NCBI RefSeq assembly: GCF_001570565.1
Contig: NZ_BBXE01000035.1
Coordinates: forward strand, 91,166 to 155,165
DNA length: 64,000 bases
Direction of reading: 5' to 3'
Source: Herbidospora yilanensis
GTDB taxonomy: Bacteria > Actinomycetota > Actinomycetes > Streptosporangiales > Streptosporangiaceae
Shown: positions 33,782-41,593 of the stretch, one piece after another
How positions within the stretch are numbered: the stretch's first letter is position 1
Layout: every line of letters starts with the position of its first letter
The notes under the pieces: model-generated
What the model saw: only the letters and a program-made list of their open reading frames with translations
The model's database searches: none
Told to the model about the DNA's origin: nothing
Program-made: the position numbers and the translations under genes

Positions 33782-34471
33782 GTGGACGTCATCGGCGCGG
33801 GATTCGGCCGGACCGGCACCCGGTCGCTGAAGGCGGCACTCGAACTGCTCGGATTCGGCCCCTGCTACCACATGTCCACCGTGGTCGCCGAGCCGCGCCG
33901 GGTCAGGCAGTGGCTCGACGTGGGCGAGGGGGGGCCGGCCGACTGGGACACGATCTTCGCGGGCCACCGGTCGGCGGTCGACTTCCCGGCGGCGTCGTAC
34001 TGGCGCGAACTCGCCGCCCACCACCCGGCGGCGAAGGTGATCCTGACGGTCCGCGACCCCGGCCGCTGGTACGACAGCGCCCGCGAGACCATCTTCCGCC
34101 GCGAGATCGACGCCGGCACGCCCCAACCGTGGCGGCGCCGGGTGATGAGCCGCCTGATCGCCTGGCGGGCGCCCGATTTCGCGATCTTCCCCCGGATGTC
34201 GAAGGCGACCGTGTCCGACCGGCTGTTCGGCGGCCGGGTGGCCGACCGCGACCACTGCGTCGCGGTGTTCCGCCGCCACGTCGAGGAGGTCCGCGCGACG
34301 ATCCCGGCCGACCGGCTGCTGGTGTTCGAGTGCCGGGAGGGCTGGGAGCCGCTGTGCCGGTTTCTGGGGGTGCCGGTGCCGGACGTGCCGTTTCCGCGGG
34401 CCAACGAGCGGGCGGCTTTTCGGGCCAAGCGGCCGGGGCGGGCGCTGGGCCTGATCGTCCGGGGCCGCTGA
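33782..34471 (+). CDS. Sulfotransferase family protein (copy 2)
   Basis: 229 residues from GTG 33782, preceded by GGGAGG at the same spacing as copy 1. The phosphosulfate loop is IGAGFGRTGTRSLKAAL, the 3'-phosphate strand VILTVRDPGRWYDSAR, and the C-terminal block ECREGWEPLCRFLGVPVPDVPF is identical to copy 1. It is divergent from the ligase gene, with 91 bases between the starts, so the operon and this gene probably share a control region. Copies 1 and 2 bracket the oxidative operon and its two-component system. Confidence 0.88.
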   Translation: MDVIGAGFGRTGTRSLKAALELLGFGPCYHMSTVVAEPRRVRQWLDVGEGGPADWDTIFAGHRSAVDFPAASYWRELAAHHPAAKVILTVRDPGRWYDSARETIFRREIDAGTPQPWRRRVMSRLIAWRAPDFAIFPRMSKATVSDRLFGGRVADRDHCVAVFRRHVEEVRATIPADRLLVFECREGWEPLCRFLGVPVPDVPFPRANERAAFRAKRPGRALGLIVRGR

Positions 34472-34475
34472 GGCC

Positions 34476-35102
34476 TCAGCCCGCCAGCAGCGCGCGCATC
34501 CGGCCGATCTCGATCTGCTGGCCCGTCACGATGTCGAGCGCCAGTGTCCGCATCAACTGGTCGCGGCCGCCCTTCAGTTGCTCCCCCGCCATCGTCACCG
34601 CCCCCTCGTGGTGGCGGATCATCAGCGTCAGGAACAGGCGGTCGAACGCCTGCCCGCGTGCCGACCGCAGGTCGTTCATCTCCTCCAGCGAGGCCATGCC
34701 GTAGCCGGTGGTGTGGGCGTGGCCCGCGGGGATCTCGCGGCCGAGCCGGGTGAGCCAGCCGGACAGGACGCCGATCTCCGGCTGCTGGGCGGCCGTGATC
34801 CGGCCGGCCAGGGCTTTGACCCGCTCGTCTTGGGCGCGGTCGGCGACCAGGCCGGTCATCTCCAGAGCCTGCCGGTGGTGGCCGATCATGCCCTCGGCGA
34901 ACCGCACGTCGGTGGCGGCCACGTCGGCTCCGTAGGTGCCGAGGGTCTGGCCGGGGGTCGCGACGGTGCCGCTCTCTCCGGGGGCGCCGGGCAGGACCAC
35001 CGGCGGGCCCGAACCCGCCACCACCGGGCGCGGGTCGTCCGCGCCGGGGGTGCAGGCGGCCACCGCCGTCAGGGCGATGGCCGCTAAGACGGCACGTCTC
35101 AC
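34476..35102 (-). CDS. DUF305 lipoprotein
   Basis: 208 residues from GTG 35102, overlapping the pabC stop (GTGA). A lipobox (TAVAAC) ends the signal peptide at about residue 18. Two DUF305 units each carry a paired-His motif: EGMIGHHRQALEM and LTLMIRHHEGAVTMA. DUF305 proteins are four-helix, ferritin-like extracytoplasmic proteins often linked to metal (copper) handling. Metal binding by the HH pairs is inferred. Confidence 0.88.
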   Translation of the reverse strand: MRRAVLAAIALTAVAACTPGADDPRPVVAGSGPPVVLPGAPGESGTVATPGQTLGTYGADVAATDVRFAEGMIGHHRQALEMTGLVADRAQDERVKALAGRITAAQQPEIGVLSGWLTRLGREIPAGHAHTTGYGMASLEEMNDLRSARGQAFDRLFLTLMIRHHEGAVTMAGEQLKGGRDQLMRTLALDIVTGQQIEIGRMRALLAG

Positions 35103-35932
35103 GGGTCGAGGTCGTCGGCCGAGCGGGCCGCGAAGGCCTCCATCGCCTTGCGGGTGACCGGACCGGGGCCGACCGGCAGGGCCTTGCCGTCGACGAGGCC
35201 GATCGGCTGGATGTCGCGGGTCGTCGAGGTCAGGAAGGCCTCTTCGGCGTCGTAGAGGGCGGCGAGCGGGACGTCTTCCTCGACGGCGTCGGGGTACCAC
35301 TCCAGGGCCAGGGCGCGGGTGACGCCGGCCAGGCAGCCCGACGACAGGGTCGGGGTGATCAGGCGGCCGCCGCTGACGATGAAGATGTTGCTGCCGGTGC
35401 CCTCGCAGAGGTTGCCGGCCAGGTTCTCGAAGATCGCCTCGCCGCCGCCGCGCTCCTTGGCGTAGGCGAGGGCCTTGGCGTTGTCGCCGTAGGAGGTCGA
35501 CTTCACGCCGCTCAGCGCGCCGCGCTCGTTGCGGGGCCACGGGACGACGACCACGTCGGCGGTGGCCGGGAACGGCTTCTGCTCGCCGACGATGATGATC
35601 GTGTTGGTGCCCTCGGAGCCCCGGTCGCTGCCCAGCGGGCCGGGACCGCTGGTGTAGGTGACGCGGACGCGTCCCAGCGGCCAGCGCGGCGCGGCGGCGA
35701 CGGTCGCGCGGACGCCGTCGGCGATGGCGGCCGTGTCGGGTTCGGGGAGGTCCATGCGCTTGGCCGACAGGGCCAGGCGGTCGAGGTGGCGGGTGAGGGC
35801 GAAGACCTCGCCGTTCGTCACCTTGATCGTCTCGAAGACGCCGTCGCCGACCATGAGCCCGTGGTCGAAGACGGACACGACCGCCTTCTCCGGAGCGATC
35901 AGATCGCCGTTGACCCAGATGGGAACCGCCAT
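35099..35932 (-). CDS. pabC: Aminodeoxychorismate lyase / class IV aminotransferase
   Basis: 277 residues. PLP-dependent class IV fold: WVNGDLIAPEKAVVSVFDHGLMVGDGVFET at the N-terminus, catalytic Lys in GVKSTSYGDNAKALAYAKE, and the cofactor-binding segment LCEGTGSNIFIVSGGRLITP. Located immediately after a PabB-like gene, it most likely converts 4-amino-4-deoxychorismate to 4-aminobenzoate for folate. Branched-chain or D-amino-acid aminotransferase activity is the alternative. Confidence 0.88.
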   Translation of the reverse strand: MAVPIWVNGDLIAPEKAVVSVFDHGLMVGDGVFETIKVTNGEVFALTRHLDRLALSAKRMDLPEPDTAAIADGVRATVAAAPRWPLGRVRVTYTSGPGPLGSDRGSEGTNTIIIVGEQKPFPATADVVVVPWPRNERGALSGVKSTSYGDNAKALAYAKERGGGEAIFENLAGNLCEGTGSNIFIVSGGRLITPTLSSGCLAGVTRALALEWYPDAVEEDVPLAALYDAEEAFLTSTTRDIQPIGLVDGKALPVGPGPVTRKAMEAFAARSADDLDP

Positions 35933-35941
35933 GTGAGCCTT

Positions 35942-36940
35942 CTACCCTTCGTCTGAGCGGGATGCGAGCGCGATGAGCCGGGACGCCTTCAGCTCCGTCT
36001 CGCGCCATTCGTGCCCGGGGTCGGAGCCCCATGTGATGCCGGCACCGGTGCCGAAGCGGATCTCCTCACCGGTGATCCAGAAGGTGCGGATGCCCACCGC
36101 CAGGGCGGCCTCGCGCCGATCGGCGTCGACCCAGCCCACCGCCCCACAGTATGGCCCCCGGGGCGCTGCTTCGAGCGTATTGATGATGCTCAGCGCGGAC
36201 GATTTCGGCGCACCCGTGACGGAACCGGGCGGGAACGTCGCGGCGAAGATCTCCGGCCACGACCTCCGGGTGGTCGCCTGGACGGTCGAGACGAGGTGCA
36301 CCAGCCCCGGGTGCTCCTCCACGGCCAGCAGCTCGGGCACCGTCACGGAGCCGACGTCGGCGACGATGCCCAGGTCGTTGCGGACCAGGTCGACGATCAT
36401 CACGTTCTCGGCGTAGTCCTTCTCCAGCAGGTCGGCGTACGTCTCCCCGGTCCCCTTGATCGGCCGCGAGGTGATCACCGGGCCGCTGCGCCCGAGATAG
36501 AGCTCCGGCGAGGCCGACACCACGGTCAGGCCCGGCACGTGGATCACCGCCGAGTGGGGCGCCGGGTTCCCCTCGGCCAGCAGCCCGGCCAGCGCCAGCG
36601 GGTCGCTGCGGTGGGTGAGCGGCGCCGACAACACCCGGCAGAGGTTGGCCTGGTAGACCTCGCCCCGCTCGATGTGGTCGCGGATGGCCCGGACCCCGGC
36701 CTCGTAGCCGGCCCGGTCGAGGGAGGAGCGCCACTCGGAGCGGCGCGGGCCGATCCACGGGCCGCTGGGGGCGGGCAGCGGGGCGGGGCGGACGTCGTCG
36801 AAGCGGGCCAGGGTGACCTTGCCCTCGAACTCCACCACGACCGCCCACCAGCCGCCCTCGTCGAGGGCGGCCAGATCGGTGGCGACGTCGCTCAGGCCGG
36901 TGGCCAGACGGCCCGCGACGTGGGCGAAGGCGTCGTGCAT
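35942..36940 (-). CDS. pabB: Aminodeoxychorismate synthase component I-like (chorismate-binding enzyme)
   Basis: 332 residues from ATG 36940. The chorismate-binding domain fills the protein: GEVYQANLCRVLSAPL, SRPIKGTGETYAD, VMIVDLVRNDLGIVADVGSV, and TFPPGSVTGAPKSSALSIINTLE, all diagnostic of PabB/TrpE. It is shorter than the usual 450 residues and lacks most of the N-terminal domain. Its 5' end lies inside the last 49 bases of the LysR gene. With pabC nine bases downstream it should make 4-aminobenzoate; a glutaminase subunit is not encoded here. Confidence 0.9.
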   Translation of the reverse strand: MHDAFAHVAGRLATGLSDVATDLAALDEGGWWAVVVEFEGKVTLARFDDVRPAPLPAPSGPWIGPRRSEWRSSLDRAGYEAGVRAIRDHIERGEVYQANLCRVLSAPLTHRSDPLALAGLLAEGNPAPHSAVIHVPGLTVVSASPELYLGRSGPVITSRPIKGTGETYADLLEKDYAENVMIVDLVRNDLGIVADVGSVTVPELLAVEEHPGLVHLVSTVQATTRRSWPEIFAATFPPGSVTGAPKSSALSIINTLEAAPRGPYCGAVGWVDADRREAALAVGIRTFWITGEEIRFGTGAGITWGSDPGHEWRETELKASRLIALASRSDEG

Positions 36941-37833
36941 CCGGCCATTCTCCCAGCGGCCCCCGCGAGCACTCGCGCCAGCTCCCGCGCGGCGGGCAGC
37001 GCCACGCGCGGCAGCGCGGCGAACACGGTCCGTCGCGGCGCGTTCGCCGCGATCGGGCGCAGCACCAGGTCGGGCCGCATGCCCTGGGTGGCGAGCGCCG
37101 GGACGAGGGTCACGCCCAGCCCGGCCGCGACGAAGCCGAGCTTGCCCGTCCACTCCCCCACCCGCATGCCGACCCTCGGGGTGAACCCGGCGGCGGCGCA
37201 CGCGGCGGCGAGCATGAGGCCCTGACCCGGGCGGGCGCCCTCGATCCAGTTGTCGTCGCGCAGGTCGCGCAGGTCGATGGCGGCCCGGCCGGCGAGCCGG
37301 TGGCCGGCGGGCAGGCCGACGAGGAACTCCTCCTCCAGCAGCGGTTCGAGGGCGATCGAGGGCGGCGCGTCGAGCCCGGCCGGATAGTCGCTGACCACGG
37401 CCACGTCGATGGCGCCCTGGTCGAGCCGCTCGACGAGATGGCCGGTCAGCCCCTCGATGAGGGTGGTGTCGACGTCGGGGAAGGCGGCGCGGTAGTCCTT
37501 CAGCGCCGCCGGGACCAGCGCGGCGTTCGCGGTCGCGAAGGCGCCCACGCGCAGGCGCCCGCCGGTCCCCCGGTGGACGGCGGCCAGTTCCTCCTCGGCC
37601 CGCTGGAGGCGTTCGAGCACCTCACGGGTGTGCCGGTGGAGGGTGGCGCCGGCGGGAGTGAGGCGTACACCCCGGGGCAGCCGCTCGAAGAGCGGCCCGC
37701 CCGCGCGCGACTCCAGGGCCGCGACGCGCCGGGAGACGGCCGACTGCGTGTACTGGAGCTCCACGGCCGCGGCCGTGAAGGAACCCAGCCGGGCCACCGC
37801 GTCGATCAGGCGCAGGGCGTCGGTGTCGAACAC
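36892..37833 (-). CDS. LysR-family transcriptional regulator
   Basis: 313 residues from GTG 37833. The N-terminal winged HTH is LRLIDAVARLGSFTAAAVEL and QSAVSRRVAALE, followed by the LysR substrate-binding domain from about residue 90. Divergent from a beta-hydroxyacid dehydrogenase/RidA pair with 90 bases between the starts, it probably controls that pair. Its 3' end overlaps pabB by 49 bases, so read-through into pabB is possible. Confidence 0.93.
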   Translation of the reverse strand: MFDTDALRLIDAVARLGSFTAAAVELQYTQSAVSRRVAALESRAGGPLFERLPRGVRLTPAGATLHRHTREVLERLQRAEEELAAVHRGTGGRLRVGAFATANAALVPAALKDYRAAFPDVDTTLIEGLTGHLVERLDQGAIDVAVVSDYPAGLDAPPSIALEPLLEEEFLVGLPAGHRLAGRAAIDLRDLRDDNWIEGARPGQGLMLAAACAAAGFTPRVGMRVGEWTGKLGFVAAGLGVTLVPALATQGMRPDLVLRPIAANAPRRTVFAALPRVALPAARELARVLAGAAGRMAGCTTPSPTSRAVWPPA

Positions 37834-37923
37834 GGGAGCTCCCTTTTGGGTATTCCGTTACCGCATGCTTTCCATGAAATGTACGCGCTGGTGGAATGCC
37901 TTGAGCGGGGCTAGGGTCGAAAT

Positions 37924-38745
37924 GTGATCGCTTTTCTGGGATTGGGGAACATGGGTTCCCCCATGGCCCGCCGCCTCGTCGCCGCGGGCCAGAAGGTGAC
38001 CGTGTGGAACCGCACGCGCCGGGAGCTCGACGGCGCGGCCGTGGCCGACTCGCCCGCCGAGGCGGTGTCGGGCGCCCCGATCGTCATCTCGATGCTGGCC
38101 AACCCCGCCGCCGTGGCCGAGGTCGTCGAAGCGGCCCGGCCGGGCCTGTCGGCCGGGACGATCTGGGTGGAGATGTCCACCATCGGGCCCGACGCCGTGG
38201 CCGAGGTGCGCACCCTTCTGCCCGATGACGTCCGGCTGGTGGACGCGCCCGTGCTCGGCACGGTCGGTCCCGCCGCCGAGGGCAAGCTGCGTGTGATCGC
38301 CGGCGGCGACGCCGCCGACGTCGACCGGGTCAGGGACGTGCTGGGGGTGTTCGGCACCGTCCACCACTACGGGGACCTGGGCGCCGGCGCGAAGATGAAG
38401 CTCGCCGTCATGGCCGGGCAGCTCTCGGTGCAGGTGCTGCTGGCCGAGAACCTCGCCTACGTGCGGCGGCTGGGCCTGTCGACCACCGACTACTTCGACC
38501 TGCTCGACGCGACCCTGCTCGGCCCGGCCGGCGAACGGCTGCGCCCGGTGGTCGACGAGGGCGTGCCGGAGACCCGGTTCAAGCTGGCCCTCGCCGCCAA
38601 GGACCTCACCCTCGCCACAGAAGGGCCCGGCGAGGTGCAGACCCTGACCGCCGCCGCCCGCGACCGCTACGCCCAGGCCGCCGAGGCCGGGCACGGCGAG
38701 GGCGACGTCACGGGCATCGTGCCCGCCCTGCTGGACCTGCCGTGA
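37924..38745 (+). CDS. NAD(P)-dependent beta-hydroxyacid dehydrogenase (3-hydroxyisobutyrate dehydrogenase-like / imine reductase-like)
   Basis: 273 residues. The Rossmann start is MIAFLGLGNMGSPMARRL, the substrate loop VDAPVLGTVGPAAEGKL, and the catalytic Lys lies in GAGAKMKLAVM. The usual SGG of the substrate motif is replaced by LGT, so the substrate differs from 3-hydroxyisobutyrate; glyoxylate reductase or imine reductase activity is possible. It is coupled by a GTGA overlap to a RidA gene, which favours handling of an imine/enamine or oxo intermediate. Confidence 0.85.
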   Translation: MIAFLGLGNMGSPMARRLVAAGQKVTVWNRTRRELDGAAVADSPAEAVSGAPIVISMLANPAAVAEVVEAARPGLSAGTIWVEMSTIGPDAVAEVRTLLPDDVRLVDAPVLGTVGPAAEGKLRVIAGGDAADVDRVRDVLGVFGTVHHYGDLGAGAKMKLAVMAGQLSVQVLLAENLAYVRRLGLSTTDYFDLLDATLLGPAGERLRPVVDEGVPETRFKLALAAKDLTLATEGPGEVQTLTAAARDRYAQAAEAGHGEGDVTGIVPALLDLP

Positions 38746-39131
38746 AACTGAACCCGCCCACCGTCCCGGCCACGAACGGCCGCTACTCCCACGCGGCGCG
38801 GACCGGCGACCTGCTGTTCGTCTCCGGCCAGGTCGCCGTCGACGCCTCCGGCGAGGTCGTCGGGCCCGGCGACATGACCAGACAGTCCGAGGTCGTGTAC
38901 GAGAACCTCCGGCTCATCCTCGAAGATCAAGGGGGCACCTTCGAGGACGTCGTGCACATCCGGACCTTCCTCACCGACATGGACGGCCTGCTCGACCACG
39001 CCGCGGTACGGGGGCGTCACATGCCGTCTCCCCCGCCCGCCAGCACGACCGTCGAGGTGTCGCGGCTGTTCCTGCCGGGCCTCGTGGTCGAGGTCGAACT
39101 CGTCGCCGACCTCGCCGGGAGCGGCCGGTGA
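38742..39131 (+). CDS. RidA-family enamine/imine deaminase
   Basis: 129 residues starting in the four-base overlap with the preceding gene. The RidA fold is clear (YSHAARTGDLLFVSGQVAVD, then ENLRLILEDQGGTFEDVVH, and VEVSRLFLPGLVVEVELVA). The conserved catalytic Arg is in HIRTFLTD. It hydrolyses reactive 2-aminoacrylate-type enamines or works in a catabolic route with the dehydrogenase. Confidence 0.9.
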   Translation: MKLNPPTVPATNGRYSHAARTGDLLFVSGQVAVDASGEVVGPGDMTRQSEVVYENLRLILEDQGGTFEDVVHIRTFLTDMDGLLDHAAVRGRHMPSPPPASTTVEVSRLFLPGLVVEVELVADLAGSGR

Positions 39132-39191
39132 GCGCCTTCCCGGCGTGAGCGGCGGGGACGGCGGGAGGGGCCGGGGCGGGCGGAGCCGTAA

Positions 39192-40727
39192 CTAGGAAAG
39201 TGGGCCTGTGACCTTCTCCACCGCCTCGACCAACGCGCCCGAGGCGATCAGGCGCACGACCGACTCGATCTCGGGCGCGAGGAACCGGTCGGGACCGGGC
39301 CCCGGCACCGACTCCCGCAGCAGCGCCAGCGCCGCGCCGGTCCCCGGGGCGGGCCGGTGCGGCGCGCGCAGGTCGAGCGCGCGGGCGGCGGTGAGCGTCT
39401 CGATGGCGAGCACCCTGGTCAGCCCGTCGATCGCCGTGCGCAGCTTCCGCGCGGCCGACCAGCCCATGGAGACGTGGTCCTCCTGCATGGCCGAGGACGG
39501 GATCGAGTCGACGCTCGCCGGCACGGCCAGCCGCTTGAGCTCGGACACGATGGCCGCCTGGGTGTACTGGGCGATCATGTGCCCCGAGTCGACGCCCGGA
39601 TCGTGCGCCAGGAACGCGGGCAGGCCGTGGCTGCGCGCGACGTCGAGCATGCGGTCGGTCCGCCGCTCGGCCATCGACGCGACGTCGGCCACCGCGATGG
39701 CGAGGAAGTCGAGGACGTAGCCGACGGGCGCGCCGTGGAAGTTCCCGTTCGACTCGACCCGGCCGTCGTGGAGGACGACCGGGTTGTCGATGGCCGACCG
39801 GAGCTCCCTTCCGGCGACGAGCGCGGCGTGGTCGGCGGTGTCCCGCGCGGCCCCCGCGACCTGGGGCGCGCAGCGGAGCGAGTAGGCGTCCTGGACGCGG
39901 GTGCAGGAGCCGTCGCGGTGGGACGCCATGATCCCCGAGTCCCCGAGCAGCGCCCGCAGGTTGGCGGCGGAGGCCCGCTGGCCCGGGTGGGGCCGTAGTC
40001 TCTGCAGGTCGTCGGCGAAGACGGCGTCGGTGCCGAGCAGCGCCTCGACGGACATCGCGGCCGAGACGTCGGCCGTCTTGAGCAGGTTGCGGAGGTCGGC
40101 GAGGGCGAGGATGAGCATGCCGAGCATGCCGTCGGTGCCGTTGATGAGCGCCAGCCCCTCCTTGGCGGCCAGCTCGACCGGCTCGATGCCGGCCTCCTTG
40201 AGGGCCTCTCCTGTGGGCCTGAGCGCGCCCTTCGCGTCTCTGACCCTCCCCTCACCCATGATCGTGAGGGCGACGTGGGCGAGCGGGGCGAGGTCGCCGG
40301 AGCAGCCGAGGGAGCCGTATTCGTGCACGACCGGGGTGATCCTGGCGTTGAGGAGGTCTCTGAGGACCTTGGCCGTCTCGGGGCGGACTCCGGTGTGGCC
40401 GGTGGCGAGGGTGCGGAGCCGGAGCAGCATCAGGGCGCGGACGACCTCGGTCTCGACCTCGGGGCCGTTGCCGGCGGCGTGCGAGCGGATCAGGCTGCGC
40501 TGGAGCTGGGCGCGGAGCTCCGGGTCGATGTGCCGGGTGGCGAGCGCGCCGAAGCCCGTCGAGACGCCGTAGGCCGGGGTGTCGCCTTCGGCCAGCTCCT
40601 CGATGCGGCCTCTGGCCGCGGCCATCTCGGCTATGGCGTCCTCGGTCAGGGTGACCTGGGCGCCTTGACGGGCTACGTGGACGACGTCCTCGAAGGTCAG
40701 GTCTCCGATCGGCACGACTTCGCTCAT
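39192..40727 (-). CDS. hutH: Histidine ammonia-lyase
   Basis: 511 residues, full length. The MIO cofactor segment is GSLGCSGDLAPLAH with S143, and the precursor is Cys142-Ser143-Gly144 instead of the common Ala-Ser-Gly, a variant I know from actinomycete HutH. Y53 in GVSTGFGALATRHI's upstream PAYG and the QEDHVSMGW motif are present. It deaminates histidine to urocanate, the first step of the hut pathway. No other hut gene is adjacent, as usual in actinomycetes. It ends with TAG, converging with RidA. Confidence 0.95.
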   Translation of the reverse strand: MSEVVPIGDLTFEDVVHVARQGAQVTLTEDAIAEMAAARGRIEELAEGDTPAYGVSTGFGALATRHIDPELRAQLQRSLIRSHAAGNGPEVETEVVRALMLLRLRTLATGHTGVRPETAKVLRDLLNARITPVVHEYGSLGCSGDLAPLAHVALTIMGEGRVRDAKGALRPTGEALKEAGIEPVELAAKEGLALINGTDGMLGMLILALADLRNLLKTADVSAAMSVEALLGTDAVFADDLQRLRPHPGQRASAANLRALLGDSGIMASHRDGSCTRVQDAYSLRCAPQVAGAARDTADHAALVAGRELRSAIDNPVVLHDGRVESNGNFHGAPVGYVLDFLAIAVADVASMAERRTDRMLDVARSHGLPAFLAHDPGVDSGHMIAQYTQAAIVSELKRLAVPASVDSIPSSAMQEDHVSMGWSAARKLRTAIDGLTRVLAIETLTAARALDLRAPHRPAPGTGAALALLRESVPGPGPDRFLAPEIESVVRLIASGALVEAVEKVTGPLS

Positions 40728-40754
40728 GGTGCTCCCTCAGCATGTCACTATCGT

Positions 40755-40770
40755 GGAGCATGTTAGCTCC
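40755..40770. promoter_or_regulatory. Inverted repeat upstream of hutH
   Basis: GGAGC-N6-GCTCC, 28-43 bases upstream of the hutH start, preceded by AGCATGT at about 40739-40745 and repeated inside the site. It could be an operator for hutH. The same region also leads into the tRNA operon promoter. Confidence 0.35.
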
Positions 40771-40849
40771 TTACGCCTGTCATCGATTTGGGGGTCGGGC
40801 GAAGATTCGCTAGTGTTCTCTGCGTGGCCCGGGGAACCGGGAAGCACAC

Positions 40850-40921
40850 GCGGAAGTGGCTCAGGGGTAGAGCATCACCTTGCCAAGGTGAGGGTCGCGG
40901 GTTCGAATCCCGTCTTCCGCT
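40850..40921 (+). tRNA. tRNA-Gly (anticodon GCC)
   Basis: Acceptor GCGGAAG (40850-40856) pairs with CTTCCGC (40914-40920). The anticodon loop is TTGCCAA in stem TCACC/GGTGA, and the T-arm is GCGGGTTCGAATCCCGT. No CCA is encoded. It is 13 bases upstream of tRNA-Val(GAC), so they form one transcription unit. Confidence 0.95.
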
Positions 40922-40934
40922 CGGAAGTTCGCTT

Positions 40935-41009
40935 GGACGATTAGCTCAGCGGGAGAGCGCTTCCCTGACACGGAAGAGGTCACAGGTTCAATCCCTGTAT
41001 CGTCCACCA
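40935..41009 (+). tRNA. tRNA-Val (anticodon GAC), 3' CCA encoded
   Basis: Acceptor GGACGAT (40935-40941) pairs with ATCGTCC (40999-41005), discriminator A41006, and CCA at 41007-41009. The anticodon loop is CTGACAC in stem CTTCC/GGAAG. Adjacent to an integrase relic, so its 3' end is a plausible former attachment site. Confidence 0.95.
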
Positions 41010-41026
41010 GATTAACGCAGGTCGCG

Positions 41027-41058
41027 AAGGGTTTCGGAGATTCTCCGGAGCCCTTTTT
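41027..41058 (+). terminator. Terminator of the tRNA-Gly/tRNA-Val unit
   Basis: Nested perfect arms AAGGG (41027-41031)/CCCTT (41051-41055) and CGGAG (41035-41039)/CTCCG (41043-41047), followed by a T-run (41054-41058). This is the only hairpin with a real U-tract I saw in the window. Confidence 0.75.
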
Positions 41059-41086
41059 CGATCTTTGGGAGTCGCGGGGAGCCAAC

Positions 41087-41545
41087 TCAGGCGGACTTAC
41101 CCCGTGCTCCGAAGATCTCGTTCATCGCTGCCGCGCCTTGGGTGATCTCCGGGCTGAGTTGCCGTCGATGGACCGACTCTGTGACGCGGGTGCCGGCATG
41201 GCCGACGAGATCGGCGATCGTCTCGATACGGACACCGTGCGCGCTCATGATCGAGACGAAGGAGTGCCGGAGTTCGCGTGGTGTCCAGGTGCCGTCGAGG
41301 CCGGCGCTCGCGGTGATGCGCTGGAACGACTTGCGGACGTTGGCGGCATCCTTCGGGGTCCCGGTCCTGGTGGCGAACACCACGCCGTGTTCCTGCCACG
41401 CCTCGCCGGCGCGGAGCTTCTGTTTCGCCTGACGCGCGTGCCGGCGACGCAGGGCGGTCCCGACCTGGGTGGGGATTTCGAGGGTGCGGCGTGAGGCACG
41501 GGTCTTGGTGTCTCCCCCGACACGTTCGGCTCGCCTGTACTTACG
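41087..41545 (-). pseudogene. Remnant tyrosine integrase (C-terminal catalytic domain), catalytic Tyr lost
   Basis: About 150 C-terminal residues of an actinobacterial phage/AICE-type integrase remain: GGDTKTRASRRTLEIP, VVFATRTGTPKDAANVRKSF, TPRELRHSFVSIMSAHGV and IADLVGHAGTRVTESV. The expected YRxQL at the active site reads HRRQL: the codon is CAT where TAT would give the nucleophilic tyrosine. The N-terminal DNA-binding part and the first catalytic Arg are gone, replaced by the start region of the P450 gene on the other strand. The stop is 77 bases from the 3' end of tRNA-Val(GAC), the standard place for an integrase. Relic of an excised or decayed element. Confidence 0.8.
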
Positions 41546-41593
41546 CAATTCTCCGCATATCGCACCCGCCGCAGCGTGTTTACCGTCGTCCTC

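Noticed and set aside
34476..35932. DUF305 and PabC as a single long fused protein
   Set aside because: A GTGA stop/start overlap, a signal peptide with lipobox and different frames show two coupled genes.
39600..40000. HutH inactivated by loss of the Ala-Ser-Gly MIO triad
   Set aside because: Cys-Ser-Gly occurs in other actinomycete HutH as far as I know, and Ser143 and Gly144 are kept.
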